Shown here one piece after another: positions 26,501 through 34,723 of a DNA stretch of 42,647 nt. Each line of letters starts with the position of its first letter. Within the stretch, counting starts at the first letter, position 1. Origin of the DNA: an uncultured Myxococcales bacterium (GTDB lineage: Bacteria > Myxococcota_A > UBA9042). Where the stretch lies: positions 1-42,647 of the forward strand of contig CAISBR010000112.1 of assembly GCA_903883645.1 (NCBI GenBank), written 5' to 3'. The notes below the pieces were generated by a model. The model was not told the DNA's origin, made no database searches, and saw only the letters and a program-made list of their open reading frames with translations. The position numbers and the translations under genes are program-made.

Positions 26501-28549
26501 ACCCAGGACATGCTGGGCTTGGGCGCCTACGACTTCCACGCTGTCCGTATGTTCTACGGCGATGTGGCCACCGTTCACGCCGACGACAGCTACCTGGTCG
26601 GCACCAAGCGCGGCGTCGGGATGTTGGCGAAAGAAGACAATTTCGGCGGCATCATCGGTCTCGACCCGGCGATCGGTAGCGGCGCAGACACGAACCCGAT
26701 TCACTACTCGGACTTGCAGAACAAGTACGCCCTCATCGGCGACTGCACCGAAGCCAAACCCGCCGACTGGCAGCCGGGCCGCTGGAACGTCGACCGCGAC
26801 GGTGCGTTCCATCCGCTGCTCGACGGCTTGATCCCCAAGATCGGCGAGACCTACACGCGCTGCAAGCAGCAGGTTGTGGACTACGTGCCGTGGGCCTCGC
26901 TGCGCAGCCCCGTGACTACCGCCAGTGCTGCCGGTGCCGAAAAGGTCGAGTTCTCGGGTTATTACCGGGGCGGCCCGGCTGTTGATGCGGCTGGTCGCGT
27001 CCGCCTGCCCTACGGCTTCGCCACCGACACCTGGGCAGACCTTGGCAACGCCAGCGTCTACCGCCACGACAACGGCGCCGACAACTACGAGATCTTCAAC
27101 TTCATGAAGACTCAGGCCGAAGTGAACCACATCTTCGACAACTACCGCCGTGGTCGCCACAGCTTCACCGTGCGCGGTGCCTTCGGCCGCTCGCTCTCGC
27201 GCTACTACGAGAAGATGCGCGATGGTGCCAAGGGCTTGGGCTTGTATCGCAATATCTACAACGAGGTGGCTGCGGAAGCCGGTCTGAACCCCGACGATCT
27301 GTGGACCGTTGCGGCGCAGAACTACTTCCAGAACCCGATTCTGGCCGCCGGCATGGTGTTCGATCACTTCACCATGATCGAGCAGCGTCCCGAGATTGGA
27401 CCACACTATCTCGACGCCGACAGCGGCGTGCTGAAGCCGACCGCCGGCAAGATGGCGAACTCGACCACCACCGACCTCGTCACCATCCCCAATGGCGCCA
27501 CTGGCTACATGGGCAATGTGGGCCTGGGCGGCCGCCTGGTCGAGAACACCCTGGCCGACAACAAGGGCGAGTACGACTCGCAGTACACCATGAACGCCGG
27601 CTCGTACTACGAGAAGTCGTTTGTGGCGATGCTGCTGGCCGAGTCGGTCGACAACTTCATCAGCTCGTCGCTGCAGGACTTTACCGACTCCCGCTATCGC
27701 TCGGTGTCGGTTGCCGACCTGTTCCCCGACGGCTATCGCCGCTTCATGGCCAACGCGTTGACGGGCGACGAAGACATCAAGGGTGCGCGCATCGCTTCGA
27801 GCAACCAGAAGCCCGCCGTCGATGGCGAACAGTACCCCTCGCTGCCCATCGGCTTCACCTCGTGGTGGGGCGCGACGCCGCAGAACTGCTTCCCCGCCGA
27901 TGGTACGACCATTTGCCGCTCGTTCGGCAGCAAGGCCGATACGCCGTATGCGTCGCAGAAAGTCCCCGAGGCCCTGCCGATCAACTCGCAAATTGGCTTT
28001 GAGCAGCAGAAGTTCTTGATCGCATGGACCATGCTGTACCTGTTCGAGAACCAGAAGCAGGACTGGATCGACAAGCTGCGCATTTGGGAATTGGGCATCG
28101 ACGCCAACCCCGAGCTCGGCGCTGGCCGTATCGAATTGCACTACCCCGGCGGCAAGACCTACGTGGCCCGCACGTTCGGCACCGAAGTCATCTTCGGCAA
28201 GACCGTGCAGAAGGGCATCGCCGCCCGTGTGCTCGAATACGCCAACGGCTTGGTGAACCAGGCTTACGAGACCAACCCCGGTCCCGACAGCGATGGCGAC
28301 GGCAAGCCGGATTGGTACGAGCCCAAGCTCAACCCCAAGACGGGTACGCCGCTGGTCAAGTACGATGCGGCGATCAAGTCGGCGAGCGGTGCGGTTAGCA
28401 AGTGCACGGCCAAAGACAACTCGGCCTGCGTCTGCGAAGACAATCGTATCTGCGTTAAGCTGAAGGATTACATGACCGTGCCCGCGTACCTGCGCGAGGC
28501 GATCGATGCCTACCAGCTGGGTGGCGCGCACCAAAAGGGTGTGTTCTAG
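23579..28549 (+). CDS. Very large metzincin-like zinc metalloprotease, lipoprotein
   Basis: 1656 residues. The N-terminus is long and basic, then ALLLAFVVAGLAGC (lipid Cys 44). At residues 892-902 is HEMGHSMALRH, a HExxHxxxxxH zinc site in which the usual metzincin Gly is Ala; SSVMDY (Met968) is a good Met-turn. Residues near 400 (DANNDGTEDEC) and near 1568 (DSDGDGKPDWYEP) look like calcium-binding thrombospondin-type-3 loops. A helical Met/Gln-rich region (about 710-870) precedes the catalytic part. The layout resembles large bacterial zinc-dependent metalloproteases of uncharacterised (DUF) type. Probably anchored to the outer membrane and acting outside the cell (inference). A terminator candidate follows. 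Confidence 0.85.
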   Translation: MKLQQLLSILRAPSRSPVAAGSRHSARWLGALLLAFVVAGLAGCAEERAPINRVQPLYLKKAFFLGADLVSTKDDPEFWARATVVDVGYGAAQDGLFTSTYAQPLSRIKWQVTEDLLIGRLSYERIQGSDGKGVGKAVEDGVIVCAFRIQSQFDIRHAYNTTTGEEINVLEENAIDRPWYQREYIRVDWSKNLNTDSYDFDTLSMMGIYGGISYEGLAYDVQDPSDEAAPFFAKDGSYFDITTKAFAKPGVVDLSHLGWGIDSFPSCFLDADFSGGTAPAGSCNPIELTLRHSFRRVVDTDYEPQQWDGFRFQAAGAFTVDRSGYTRNYGMTDDAWYRMIERYNVWNQSHVYYAADKTGKVDLKQPVAYTAQGATPVKCYVPTSACNGDASCVGTPYGQDPHRDANNDGTEDECAAIGSGSRCDTFRQRCTLPYAQRQEKTIVWYTAEPNNPTYYQASEDAAHEWDVAMRLAVRTAKYAECSRLGGTTCATLFPTYNGQQTDNDDAIALAREVDDCRHGIAYKDLGRDETKCAALADSIGAKRGSPAGVIAIAKAPEMVVLCHSPVEANDAAACAPADKRLPANMTAEQCGLARANGDRTVTAECDKAIRVRRGDLRYNAINNIVEPATPSPWGIMVDGHDPLTGEEVAASINVWTYINDLWSQGVVDMSRYVNGELKTADITEGKYIKDWSVAAQAAVKNGMAGQMDEDQVRERVSSSGNGKQMTPEQMRQFMEQNPGAMAKIRETKAKLADVRATNAAPSSSAPAYLARRTAAAGTAFEAALMTPMMQKLNGIAGLPLSQGLMDMASPMRGGNPAVQRGLRQLKQQALADRGACIMEMADAPLAIAGLADVLQEKFGKFNANDNPDVQQARAERMRKYLSSRVHYAVIIHEMGHSMALRHNFISSADAWGYRPQYWQLRSQNGAETKLCSKLSTDGSTCIGPRWFDPVTKQERDGLVWMWMQSSVMDYAGESTQDMLGLGAYDFHAVRMFYGDVATVHADDSYLVGTKRGVGMLAKEDNFGGIIGLDPAIGSGADTNPIHYSDLQNKYALIGDCTEAKPADWQPGRWNVDRDGAFHPLLDGLIPKIGETYTRCKQQVVDYVPWASLRSPVTTASAAGAEKVEFSGYYRGGPAVDAAGRVRLPYGFATDTWADLGNASVYRHDNGADNYEIFNFMKTQAEVNHIFDNYRRGRHSFTVRGAFGRSLSRYYEKMRDGAKGLGLYRNIYNEVAAEAGLNPDDLWTVAAQNYFQNPILAAGMVFDHFTMIEQRPEIGPHYLDADSGVLKPTAGKMANSTTTDLVTIPNGATGYMGNVGLGGRLVENTLADNKGEYDSQYTMNAGSYYEKSFVAMLLAESVDNFISSSLQDFTDSRYRSVSVADLFPDGYRRFMANALTGDEDIKGARIASSNQKPAVDGEQYPSLPIGFTSWWGATPQNCFPADGTTICRSFGSKADTPYASQKVPEALPINSQIGFEQQKFLIAWTMLYLFENQKQDWIDKLRIWELGIDANPELGAGRIELHYPGGKTYVARTFGTEVIFGKTVQKGIAARVLEYANGLVNQAYETNPGPDSDGDGKPDWYEPKLNPKTGTPLVKYDAAIKSASGAVSKCTAKDNSACVCEDNRICVKLKDYMTVPAYLREAIDAYQLGGAHQKGVF

Positions 28550-28575
28550 TCTAGCTTGCTAGCGTAAGCAGGGCG

Positions 28576-28615
28576 GCGGCCGTCTTGGGGGAACCTGAGG
28601 CGGCCGCTGTCGTTT
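28576..28615 (+). terminator. Candidate intrinsic terminator after the protease gene
   Basis: GCGGCCG (28576-28582) pairs with CGGCCGC (28601-28607), with an 18-nt loop, and is followed by TGTCGTTTT. The T-run is short. It begins 27 bp after the stop codon. Confidence 0.4.
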
Positions 28616-28761
28616 TGGAGCGCTGAGCGAGCCAACCCTGGCCAGCGACAAATGGCGCACAAATTCAAGCAGTAGAAAATGGCTGCGCAGTTCCGCGCCC
28701 CAGAAATGGAGCCCGAACCGGCTTTGGGCAGGCCGTTGGCTTGGTTGGCGCTGAAGCGGAG

Positions 28762-29295
28762 TTAGCTGGCGAGGCCGCGGCGGAAGGCGCGCAAGTTCGC
28801 TTCGCCATAGGCCTTCTTGGCGCCGACGTAGCTGACTTCGATAGCGTGTTCGATCGATGCCGCGGAGACGACGCCGCAGTGGGCGACGTAGGCGCCGAGC
28901 ATGACCATGTTGGCGGCCTTGGGGCTGCCTTCGGCCTCGGCGATGTCGTTGGCGGGTACGAGCACGGTGGTGAGGTCGGCGCGGTGCACCGGTTCGGCGA
29001 TGAGCGAGGTGTTGATCACCAGCAAGCCGCCGGTTGCGAGCGTGTCTTCAAATTTGTCGAGAGAGGGCCGGTTCATCACGATGGCAGCCTGGGCGTGTTC
29101 GACCGACGGCGAGCCGATGGGCTCATCGTCGACGACGACCACGCAGTTGGCGGTACCACCGCGCATTTCAGGGCCGTAGCTGGGCAGCCACGTGACATGG
29201 CGGCCTTCGTCCATCGCCGCTTTGGCGAGCAACTTGCCGATGGCCATGAGGCCTTGGCCGCCGAAACCGGCCATCACGACGTCGTGGTATGCCAT
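28762..29295 (-). CDS. 2-oxoacid:ferredoxin oxidoreductase, gamma subunit
   Basis: 177 residues, typical for a separate gamma subunit. It opens with DVVMAGFGGQGLMAIGKLLAKAA, the hallmark of the family, followed by SYGPEMRGGTANCVVVVDDEPIGSP and MNRPSLDKFEDTLATGGLLVINTSL. AGGAGG lies just before the ATG. It is the last of five consecutive minus-strand genes (ATPase, ferredoxin, alpha, beta, gamma), 19 bp after the beta gene. The complex oxidatively decarboxylates a 2-oxoacid to acyl-CoA while reducing ferredoxin. The substrate (2-oxoglutarate or a branched-chain 2-oxoacid) cannot be decided from these sequences. Confidence 0.92.
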   Translation of the reverse strand: MAYHDVVMAGFGGQGLMAIGKLLAKAAMDEGRHVTWLPSYGPEMRGGTANCVVVVDDEPIGSPSVEHAQAAIVMNRPSLDKFEDTLATGGLLVINTSLIAEPVHRADLTTVLVPANDIAEAEGSPKAANMVMLGAYVAHCGVVSAASIEHAIEVSYVGAKKAYGEANLRAFRRGLAS

Positions 29296-29314
29296 GAGAG
29301 CCTCCTAAGTCCGC

Positions 29315-30106
29315 CTAATCGCGAACTTTCAGATCGGGGTGGTACGCTGCGGTGTGCTCGGGCATGGCGCCGGGCTCGCGGAACGTCTTGGTGGGGAAGA
29401 ACGGCAGCATATTGCGGTCGAGCCAAGCCAGCGAATCGGTGGGCGACAGCCCCCAGCCCGTGGGGCAGGTCGACAGCAGCTCGACGAAGGTGAAGCCCTG
29501 GTGCTGCAGGTCAAAGGCCTGCCGCAGCAACTTCTTCGCTTTGATAGTGTTTTTGGCCGAGCTGAGCGAGCCGCGGGCGATGAACACCGGCGCGACCAGC
29601 GTGTCGAGCAGCTCGCAGACGCGGATCGGGTGACCGGTTTGGGCGACGTCGCGGCCACCGGGCGAGGTGGTCGTCTTCATGCCGGGCAGGGTGGTCGGCG
29701 CCATCTGGCCGCCCGTCATGCCGTAGATCGCGTTGTTTACAAAAATGATTGTAAGTTTCTCACCGCGGTTGGCGGCGTGCACGATCTCGGCCATGCCGAT
29801 CGAAGCCAAGTCGCCGTCGCCCTGGTAGGCGAAGATGTAGCGGTCGGGCGGCAAGGTGCGGCGCAGGCCGGTGGCGGCGGCGGGGGCGCGACCGTGGGCC
29901 GCCTCGATGAAATCGACGTCGATGTAGTTGTAGGCGAGCACCGCGCAGCCCACGGGCGACACGCCGATGGTGCGGTCCTGAATGCCCATTTCGTCTATAA
30001 CTTCGGCTACTAAACGGTGTGCGACGCCATGCGTACAGCCGGGGCAGTAGTGCATGTAGTTGTGGGTCAGCAGCGGGGTGCGGCCAAAGGCCAGGGTCTC
30101 GGTCAT
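29315..30106 (-). CDS. 2-oxoacid:ferredoxin oxidoreductase, beta subunit (TPP-binding)
   Basis: 263 residues from ATG 30106, with GAGG upstream. HYCPGCTHG near the N-terminus supplies cluster-type cysteines; YQGDGDLASIGMAEIVHAANRGE and IIFVNNAIYGMTGGQMAPTT form the thiamine-diphosphate motif (GDGD...NN). A C-terminal FVELLSTCPTGWGL is typical of this subunit. It pairs with the alpha subunit, whose stop is 11 bp upstream. A longer in-frame extension lacks family similarity and overlaps the alpha gene. Confidence 0.93.
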   Translation of the reverse strand: MTETLAFGRTPLLTHNYMHYCPGCTHGVAHRLVAEVIDEMGIQDRTIGVSPVGCAVLAYNYIDVDFIEAAHGRAPAAATGLRRTLPPDRYIFAYQGDGDLASIGMAEIVHAANRGEKLTIIFVNNAIYGMTGGQMAPTTLPGMKTTTSPGGRDVAQTGHPIRVCELLDTLVAPVFIARGSLSSAKNTIKAKKLLRQAFDLQHQGFTFVELLSTCPTGWGLSPTDSLAWLDRNMLPFFPTKTFREPGAMPEHTAAYHPDLKVRD

Positions 30107-30117
30107 GGCAACCTCAA

Positions 30118-31182
30118 CTATGCGTTCGCGAATTGGCCGCGGATGGCGTTCATCATCTCGTCGACGGTGGGCACCATGCCGCCCGAGCGACCCCAGAAGC
30201 CCACGGGCTTGTCGTGGCCGATGACGGCGCGGATGTCCTCGACCATTTGGCCTTTGTTCATCTCGATGCTGAGCAGGCGGTCCGACGTGGCCGCGGCTTT
30301 TTGCAGCGACTCGACCGGGAACGGCCATGCGGTCATCGGGCGCCAGAGGCCCACACGCAGCCCCTCGCCGCGGAGCTTGCCAATCGCGGTCTTGGCGATG
30401 CGGGCCACGGTGCCAAAGGCGCAGACCAGCACGGGCGGCTCGTCGTCGCACATCCAGGTCTCGGCGCGCGGCTCTTCGCGCTCCATGCGGGCAAATTTGT
30501 CGTACAGATGGTCGACATGTCGCTCGAGCTCGGCGGGGTCGAGGTACAGCGAGCGCACGATCACTCGGGGCCGCGTCGCCAACTTGCCGCGTGCGGCCCA
30601 GCTTTGCTCGGGTGCGATTTCAGAGAGCGCAGGAAAAATCACGGGCTCCATCATTTGGCCGAGCAAACCGTCGCCCAGCAGCACCACCGGGTTGCGGTAT
30701 TTTTCGGCGAGGTCAAAGGCGAGGCTCATCATGTCGACGGCTTCTTGCACCGTGGCCGGGCAGAGTGAGATGTAGCGCTTGTCGCCGTGGCCCCAGCCCT
30801 TGGTCATCATCGACCAGTCGCTTTGCGAGGGGGCGATATCGCCCAACCCTGGGCCACCGCGCATGATATTGACGATGACGGCCGGCAATTCCGCGCCAAC
30901 CAAGTAGCTGGCGCCCTCGCTCATGAGCGACACGCCGGGGCTCGACGACGAGGTTAGAACGCGGGCGCCGGTCGACGCTCCGCCAAAAATCATATTGATT
31001 GAGGCTACTTCGCTCTCGGCCTGCAGGTATACGCCGCCGACTTCGGGCAGGCGCTTGCTCATGTACTCCGGAATCTCATTTTGCGGCGTGATCGGGTAGC
31101 CAAAAAAATGCCGGCAACCGGCGCGAATCGCGGCCTCGGCAATGGCTTCGGCGCCTTTCATCAACTGCTTTTGGCTGGGCAT
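30118..31182 (-). CDS. 2-oxoacid:ferredoxin oxidoreductase, alpha subunit
   Basis: 354 residues. It begins KQLMKGAEAIAEAAIRAGCRHFFGYPITPQNEIPEYM, the classic alpha-subunit pyrimidine-domain opening, with ESEVASINMIFGGASTGARVLTSSSSPGVSLMSEG and NIMRGGPGLGDIAPSQSDW. The C-terminal domain contains VDHLYDKFARM and GRSGGMVPTVDEM. The length and lack of an extra N-terminal gamma domain fit the four-subunit (alpha, beta, gamma, delta) architecture encoded here. The annotation label VorB or KorA is used for such proteins; I leave the substrate open. Confidence 0.93.
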   Translation of the reverse strand: MPSQKQLMKGAEAIAEAAIRAGCRHFFGYPITPQNEIPEYMSKRLPEVGGVYLQAESEVASINMIFGGASTGARVLTSSSSPGVSLMSEGASYLVGAELPAVIVNIMRGGPGLGDIAPSQSDWSMMTKGWGHGDKRYISLCPATVQEAVDMMSLAFDLAEKYRNPVVLLGDGLLGQMMEPVIFPALSEIAPEQSWAARGKLATRPRVIVRSLYLDPAELERHVDHLYDKFARMEREEPRAETWMCDDEPPVLVCAFGTVARIAKTAIGKLRGEGLRVGLWRPMTAWPFPVESLQKAAATSDRLLSIEMNKGQMVEDIRAVIGHDKPVGFWGRSGGMVPTVDEMMNAIRGQFANA

Positions 31183-31196
31183 GATGTTCCCCTAAT

Positions 31197-31421
31197 CTAG
31201 CGCGTTTTATCGCGAATTTCTTTGTAGACCTGTACGCCGCCCTCGGGGCAGACGATGCCGCACAGGCTGCAGGCGCTGCACTTTTCGGGGTTGCGCAGTT
31301 CGACGGGGTGGTAGCCGTGGCTATTGAGATCTTTAGAGAATTCGAGCAAGTGCTTGTTGCACACGTCGATGCAGAGGCCGCACGACTTGCAGCGCTCGCG
31401 GTCGATATCGATGTGATTCAT
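31197..31421 (-). CDS. Ferredoxin-like delta subunit, 2x[4Fe-4S]
   Basis: 74 residues. Two cluster motifs are present: CKSCGLCIDVC followed by a short linker, and CSACSLCGIVCPEGG; the first lacks the Pro after its fourth Cys. The ATG overlaps the stop of the upstream ATPase gene by 4 bp (ATGA), and the alpha gene follows 14 bp later. It would carry electrons from the thiamine-diphosphate site to ferredoxin, as the delta subunit does in four-subunit 2-oxoacid oxidoreductases. Confidence 0.93.
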   Translation of the reverse strand: MNHIDIDRERCKSCGLCIDVCNKHLLEFSKDLNSHGYHPVELRNPEKCSACSLCGIVCPEGGVQVYKEIRDKTR

Positions 31422-32152
31422 GCGGTTCCTCCAGGCGTGCAGACTACGCCGCCCAAGAACTCGGGCAGCATCTGGCGGTGGATGGCGACGAGCGGCGGCA
31501 GATCGTCGCGTTTGGCAAAATGGGGAAGCAGCGATGCCGGCACGCCAAGCAAGCGAACCGCAACGCCGAGTGCTGTGGCCAGCGGGCGGGCGACATCGAG
31601 ACCATAGTCAATGTCGTCGGCGGTGGTCTCGTCGAGCAAGTGGGTATTTGAGATCACACCGGTAATCGGCAGCTGCGCGGCGTTGGCGATGAACCGCGCC
31701 TGCTCGAGCGCCCGCTCAAACGTATCGCTGAACGGCCGGTAGCGATTGACCACCAAGAACAGGTCGCAACTGGCGCGGCCCAGCACGTCAGACAGCGAAC
31801 CAAGTACCCGCGCACCCACGGGATCGCCGCCCACGTCGAGGAACACTTGCAGGTCTTCGCGGCCAATGGCGCTGCGCACCTGGTGGGGAATGATAGGGAG
31901 ATCGGCGTTGGCCAGGGCCCCTTCGGGCGCGAGCATGGTCACCCCGAGCGCAGCCAGACGTTGGCCGGCCTCGCGCGAGCGAAAATAAGGTTTGAGCACG
32001 TCGAGATCGGCAATGAGCGTGGGCTTGTCGCTCTGGCGGGCGGCGGCGGCAAGGCCAAGTACCAGCTCGGTTTTTCCAGAGCCATAGGAGCCGACGAGCG
32101 CGGTAACCCGGCGCCGCTCAAAGCGATGGAGATCGTAACTGGCTGCCAGCAT
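31418..32152 (-). CDS. P-loop ATPase heading the oxidoreductase operon (MinD/CobQ-like)
   Basis: 244 residues from ATG 32152, with GAGG 7 nt upstream. Walker A is GSYGSGKTE after TALV; ADLDVLKPYFRSRE and FLDVGGDPVGARVLG look like the switch and Walker B regions of SIMIBI-type (MinD-like) ATPases. No membrane-targeting tail or cluster-scaffold cysteine pair is obvious. Its stop overlaps the ferredoxin start, so it is tightly co-translated with the oxidoreductase subunits. A role in assembly or activation of the complex is plausible but is only an inference from context. Confidence 0.8.
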   Translation of the reverse strand: MLAASYDLHRFERRRVTALVGSYGSGKTELVLGLAAAARQSDKPTLIADLDVLKPYFRSREAGQRLAALGVTMLAPEGALANADLPIIPHQVRSAIGREDLQVFLDVGGDPVGARVLGSLSDVLGRASCDLFLVVNRYRPFSDTFERALEQARFIANAAQLPITGVISNTHLLDETTADDIDYGLDVARPLATALGVAVRLLGVPASLLPHFAKRDDLPPLVAIHRQMLPEFLGGVVCTPGGTA

Positions 32153-32184
32153 GGGTGGCCTCGGGCGGTGCGGCCCGCAGCGGC

Positions 32185-32212
32185 AGAGTAGCGCTGACAG
32201 GCGCCGCCACAA
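32185..32212 (-). promoter_or_regulatory. Candidate promoter of the oxidoreductase operon
   Basis: Minus strand: TTGTGG (32212-32207), a 16-bp spacer and TACTCT (32190-32185) preceded by GC. Leader of roughly 25 nt to ATG 32152. Confidence 0.45.
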
Positions 32213-32279
32213 GGGGGCAAACTGGCTGTGCCGTCACCACAATGCCACGTGCCGACGCGAGCCCAGGCCACCGGGGTGG

Positions 32280-32308
32280 TTGACGAAGCCCAGCGGTGGC
32301 GCTAGCGT
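32280..32308 (+). promoter_or_regulatory. Candidate promoter of the pyr operon
   Basis: TTGACG (32280-32285), a 17-bp spacer and TAGCGT (32303-32308) preceded by GC. The leader before ATG 32337 would be about 22 nt, too short for a PyrR-type attenuator. Confidence 0.4.
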
Positions 32309-32336
32309 GCGCCTTACGCCCTAGGAAGGAGTGCCA

Positions 32337-33287
32337 ATGAGCCACTATATTCGCGCCGACGGGCGTTTTGCCGGTCGCGACATCATCTCGGTACGCCATC
32401 TAAGCCCTGAGGACCTTGAGTACATATTCAGGGTTTCGCACGACATGCGCATGTTGGTGGGGCGCATTGGCTCATTTGACCTGTGCCGCGGCAAGATCTT
32501 GGCCAATCTGTTCTACGAGCCCTCGACCCGCACCTCGGCGTCGTTTGTGGCTGCGATGGAGCGACTGGGCGGAAGCGTGATTGGTATCAACGAGGTGCAT
32601 TACTCGTCGGTGGCCAAGGGCGAGAGCCTGCCCGACACGGTGCGCACGCTTGAGTGCTACGCCGATGTGCTTGTGCTGCGCCACCCCGAGGTGGGCGCGG
32701 CGGCCGAGGCGGCGAAATGGTGCAAGAAACCGGTGATCAATGCCGGCGACGGTGTGGGCGAGCACCCGACGCAAGCGTTGCTCGACCTGTTTACCATTCT
32801 AGAAGAGCTGGGCGGCGTGAGCGGCCTGACGGTGACGCTGCTTGGCGACCTGCGCAACGGCCGGACGGTGCACTCGCTGGCGCGCTTGCTGGCTGGCTAC
32901 AACGTGCGGCTGCAGCTGGTGTCGCCGCCTAGCTTGGCGATGCCGGCCGAACTCCTCAGCGAGCTTGACGCGGCGGGAGTGGTGGTCGAGACGGTGGCGC
33001 GCATCGAGGACGCGATTCCGCACAGCGATGTCGTGTACGCGACGCGGGTGCAAAAAGAGCGGTTTGCCCAGCTGGCGGATTACGAAGCGGTCAAAGACGC
33101 CTTTTGTATTACGCCAGAGACGATGCAAAAGGCGAAGAAGAAGATGGTGTTGCTGCATCCTCTGCCCCGCGTGAACGAGATTGCGGTCGAAGTGGACGAC
33201 GACCCGCGTGCGGCCTACTTCAGGCAGATCGAGTATGGGCTTTACGTGCGCATGGCGCTGCTCGCCATGGTGTTGGGGCGAGCATGA
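32337..33287 (+). CDS. pyrB: Aspartate carbamoyltransferase catalytic chain
   Basis: 316 residues; ATG 32337 with AAGGAG upstream. The carbamoyl-phosphate motif [12 protein letters not shown] starts at residue 59; [21 protein letters not shown] and HPLPRVNEI are also present, all diagnostic for ATCase rather than ornithine carbamoyltransferase. It makes N-carbamoyl-aspartate, the first committed step to UMP. No pyrI is adjacent. First gene of a tightly packed operon; its TGA overlaps the ATG of the next gene. Confidence 0.96.
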   Translation: MSHYIRADGRFAGRDIISVRHLSPEDLEYIFRVSHDMRMLVGRIGSFDLCRGKILANLFYEPSTRTSASFVAAMERLGGSVIGINEVHYSSVAKGESLPDTVRTLECYADVLVLRHPEVGAAAEAAKWCKKPVINAGDGVGEHPTQALLDLFTILEELGGVSGLTVTLLGDLRNGRTVHSLARLLAGYNVRLQLVSPPSLAMPAELLSELDAAGVVVETVARIEDAIPHSDVVYATRVQKERFAQLADYEAVKDAFCITPETMQKAKKKMVLLHPLPRVNEIAVEVDDDPRAAYFRQIEYGLYVRMALLAMVLGRA

Positions 33288-34723
33288 GCGAGCTTTCGTG
33301 GTCAGAGCGGCTCGACAACCGCGCCAGGGCCATTGATTCGCTGTTGTGTGTGGGTCTTGACCCCCATACGGCCGACTTGCCCGAGCCGAGCGCTGAGGCC
33401 GCGCTGGCCTATTGTCGGCGGCTGGTCGATGCGACGCGCGACTTGGCGGTGGTGTACAAGCCCAACGCCGCATTTTTCGAAGTCTTTGGTGCCGATGGTT
33501 GGACGGCGCTGCGCATTTTGGTCGCGGAGGCGGGCGAGCACGCGCCGGTGGTGGTCGATGCCAAACGGGGCGATATCGATAGCACAGCACAGGCTTATGC
33601 GACGGCGATGTTCGACACGCTCGGGGCCGATGCCGTGACCGTGTCGCCGTGGCTGGGGCGCGACAGTCTAGAGCCGTGGCTGACGCGGCCCGGCAAGGGT
33701 GTGTTTGTGCTGTGCCGCACCTCAAATAGCGGCGCGGCAGACCTGCAATTGCCCTGCCAGCTGGGCGATACCGGCGCATGGGGGCCCGCCTACCTGCGCG
33801 TGGCGCGAATGACGCAGGCCTGGCACGGCAGCTCGGTGGGCCTAGTGGTGGGCGCTACAGCTCCTGCCGACCTAGCCAAGGTGCGGCAAGCTGCGCCCGA
33901 CGCGTGGCTGTTGGCGCCAGGTGTGGGCACGCAAGGGGCTGAGCTTGGGGCCGCGCTGGTTGCGGGGCTGCGCAGCGATGGCCTGGGCCTACTCATCAAC
34001 GTGTCGCGGTCCCTGGGGCGGGCGGCGGACCCCAGGAGCTATGCGGAGTATCTGGTCGGCGAGATGCGGCAAGCGCGGAGTGCACCTCCGCTGCAGCGCG
34101 ACCCCGAGCTCGCGGCTGTGTATCGCCATGCCGAGCTCGCACGCGGGCTGGTCGAGCTTGGCTGCGTGAAGTTTGGTGATTTTACCTTGAAGTCGGGCCT
34201 GAAGTCGCCGTTTTACCTCGACTTGCGCCGCCTCGCCAGCGACCCGCGGCTGCTGCGCTTGGCGGCCAACGCCTACCTCGATGTGCTGCAAGGGCTGCCA
34301 GGCGAGCGCATCGCGGCCCTGCCGTACGCTGGCCTGCCGTTGGGCGCGGCGGTGGCCGTGATGGGCGGACGGTCGCTGATCTATCCGCGGCGCGAGGTCA
34401 AGGACTACGGTACCGGGCACGCGGTCGAAGGGCTGTATGTGCCGGGCGAGACGGCGATCATGCTCGACGACTTGGCCACGACCGGAGCGTCGAAGTTTGA
34501 GGCGGCCGCCAAGCTGCAAGACGCTGGGCTGCAAGTGCGCGATGTTGTGGTGCTTGTCGACCGCGGCTCTGGGGCTGCCGACGAATTGGCGGGTCGCGGC
34601 TTGGTGTTGCACGCGGCGTTCCGCTTGCCGGCGCTGCTGCGGTTCTGGCGGGCAGAAGGGCTGGTCGACGCCGCCCATGCAGCTGAAATTCAAGCCTATC
34701 TAGCCGGGACGCTGGCCGAGTGA
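33284..34723 (+). CDS. pyrF-pyrE: Bifunctional orotidine-5'-phosphate decarboxylase / orotate phosphoribosyltransferase (PyrF-PyrE fusion)
   Basis: 479 residues, start overlapping the pyrB stop (ATGA). Residues about 1-275 are the decarboxylase of the longer (subfamily 2) type: [11 protein letters not shown] (K59) and [16 protein letters not shown] with D92, K94 and D97, the catalytic charge array, then [11 protein letters not shown]. Residues about 285-479 are the phosphoribosyltransferase: [31 protein letters not shown] and the PRPP loop [11 protein letters not shown] at 393-403. Both active sites look intact, so one chain should convert orotate to UMP. The order is the reverse of animal UMP synthase. 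Sequence runs uninterrupted through the joint. Confidence 0.95.
   Translation: MSELSWSERLDNRARAIDSLLCVGLDPHTADLPEPSAEAALAYCRRLVDATRDLAVVYKPNAAFFEVFGADGWTALRILVAEAGEHAPVVVDAKRGDIDSTAQAYATAMFDTLGADAVTVSPWLGRDSLEPWLTRPGKGVFVLCRTSNSGAADLQLPCQLGDTGAWGPAYLRVARMTQAWHGSSVGLVVGATAPADLAKVRQAAPDAWLLAPGVGTQGAELGAALVAGLRSDGLGLLINVSRSLGRAADPRSYAEYLVGEMRQARSAPPLQRDPELAAVYRHAELARGLVELGCVKFGDFTLKSGLKSPFYLDLRRLASDPRLLRLAANAYLDVLQGLPGERIAALPYAGLPLGAAVAVMGGRSLIYPRREVKDYGTGHAVEGLYVPGETAIMLDDLATTGASKFEAAAKLQDAGLQVRDVVVLVDRGSGAADELAGRGLVLHAAFRLPALLRFWRAEGLVDAAHAAEIQAYLAGTLAE

Noticed and set aside
26051..28534. 827-residue open frame opposite the protease gene
   Set aside because: It is the mirror of a strongly supported gene with zinc-site and Met-turn motifs; its length results from codon bias.
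32309..32336. PyrR-type attenuator or riboswitch before pyrB
   Set aside because: The leader is only about 22 nt and shows no alternative hairpins.
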